DNA from: Bradyrhizobium hereditatis
GTDB lineage: Bacteria; Pseudomonadota; Alphaproteobacteria; Rhizobiales; Xanthobacteraceae
NCBI RefSeq assembly: GCF_020329435.1
Contig: NZ_JAGKJK010000005.1
Location: forward strand, 457,737-521,736
Direction: 5' to 3'
Length of the DNA: 64,000 nucleotides
Part shown: positions 63,824 to 64,000 of the stretch, one piece after another
Position numbering within the stretch: the stretch's first letter is position 1
How the letters are laid out: each line of letters starts with the position of its first letter
Program-made: the position numbers and the translations under genes
Notes under the pieces: model-generated
What the model was told of the DNA's origin: nothing
What the model saw: only the letters and a program-made list of their open reading frames with translations
The model's database searches: none

Positions 63824-64000
63824 ATGTTGAATGAACAATTCAGGCTTGGGCGGTTCGGGGATGGTCGTCTCGATAAAGGGGGGCGGCCCTGCTCGAAGGG
63901 ATGGTCACGCGCGCGAGCTCGTGCCTGCGTCGAGCGGCGGATGGCGATCGGGCCAAGATAGTCCGATACGGCCGATTTCTCGCCAATGAGAACGTGAGCT
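63824..64000 (+). pseudogene. IS4-like transposase, N-terminal part, frame changes at a poly-G run; cut by window edge
   Basis: ATG 63824 reads MLNEQFRLGRFGDGRLDK in frame 0, the IS4/Tn5-type N-terminal DNA-binding start. After a run of six G (63878-63883) the coding match continues in the -1 frame as ALLEGMVTRASSCLRRA and GRFLANENVS to the window end. Frame 0 itself stops after about 46 codons. It could be an inactivated insertion sequence or one using programmed slippage; the right part is not visible. No inverted-repeat end could be fixed. Confidence 0.6.

Overview
The window is a high-GC alphaproteobacterial chromosome segment, most like Bradyrhizobium or a close relative in Nitrobacteraceae. 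This rests on the gene set and order (class I lysyl-tRNA synthetase, GcrA, long Dcd followed by SAM-II/metZ, apaG, hslO-argF-argD, then the pst-pho operon) and on many palindromic intergenic repeats of the kind that litter those genomes. It is a recognition-based assignment; no database was searched.

Layout. 1-6.1 kb: three parts of the ligase-associated DNA repair set (DEXH helicase at the left edge, metallo-beta-lactamase exonuclease, ATP-dependent ligase), interrupted by an ABC substrate-binding protein and a TPR-methyltransferase. 6.2-17.2 kb: small membrane protein, MBL hydrolase, MATE pump, pyrD, DUF952, a LexA/CI-like S24 regulator paired with a Mug-family DNA glycosylase, class II aldolase, lysS, an amino-acid-type binding protein, SCO protein and a ClpP-like secreted protein. 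17.4-26.3 kb: flavoprotein, RidA, PHA-synthase-like hydrolase, NTF2-like protein, an ECF sigma factor with a DUF4142-cupredoxin operon, a chemoreceptor and a membrane protein. 26.6-30.0 kb: hsp20-lon-NUDIX and tRNA-Gly(CCC). 30.4-39.4 kb: AraC regulator, VOC, SRPBCC, second MATE, PQQ-type sugar dehydrogenase, then a tight four-gene operon (acyltransferase, FtsX-like permease, ABC ATPase, HSL esterase). 39.5-51.2 kb: dcd, SAM-II riboswitch and metZ, an opgC-SGNH-SGNH operon, apaG, a 900-bp repeat-rich gap, hslO, argF-argD, gcrA. 51.4-58.2 kb: phoR-pstSCAB-phoU-phoB. 58.2-64 kb: YbhN-like protein, OmpA-family protein with a small membrane partner, polysaccharide deacetylase, SDR, and the start of a frameshifted IS4-like transposase.

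Working together. The phosphate block is a complete sensing and uptake unit with a triple Pho box in front of pstS and hairpins between pstS and pstC. The ECF sigma gene and the DUF4142-cupredoxin operon share a promoter-like motif with identical spacing, which points to a small autoregulated envelope regulon. MetZ is preceded by a SAM-II aptamer followed by mutually exclusive hairpins, one of them an intrinsic terminator. gcrA has four GANTC methylation sites in its upstream region. The helicase and the ligase both carry the same 23-nt palindromic repeat translated in frame. These, plus the glycan-acylation operon with one degenerate SGNH protein, are the main leads.
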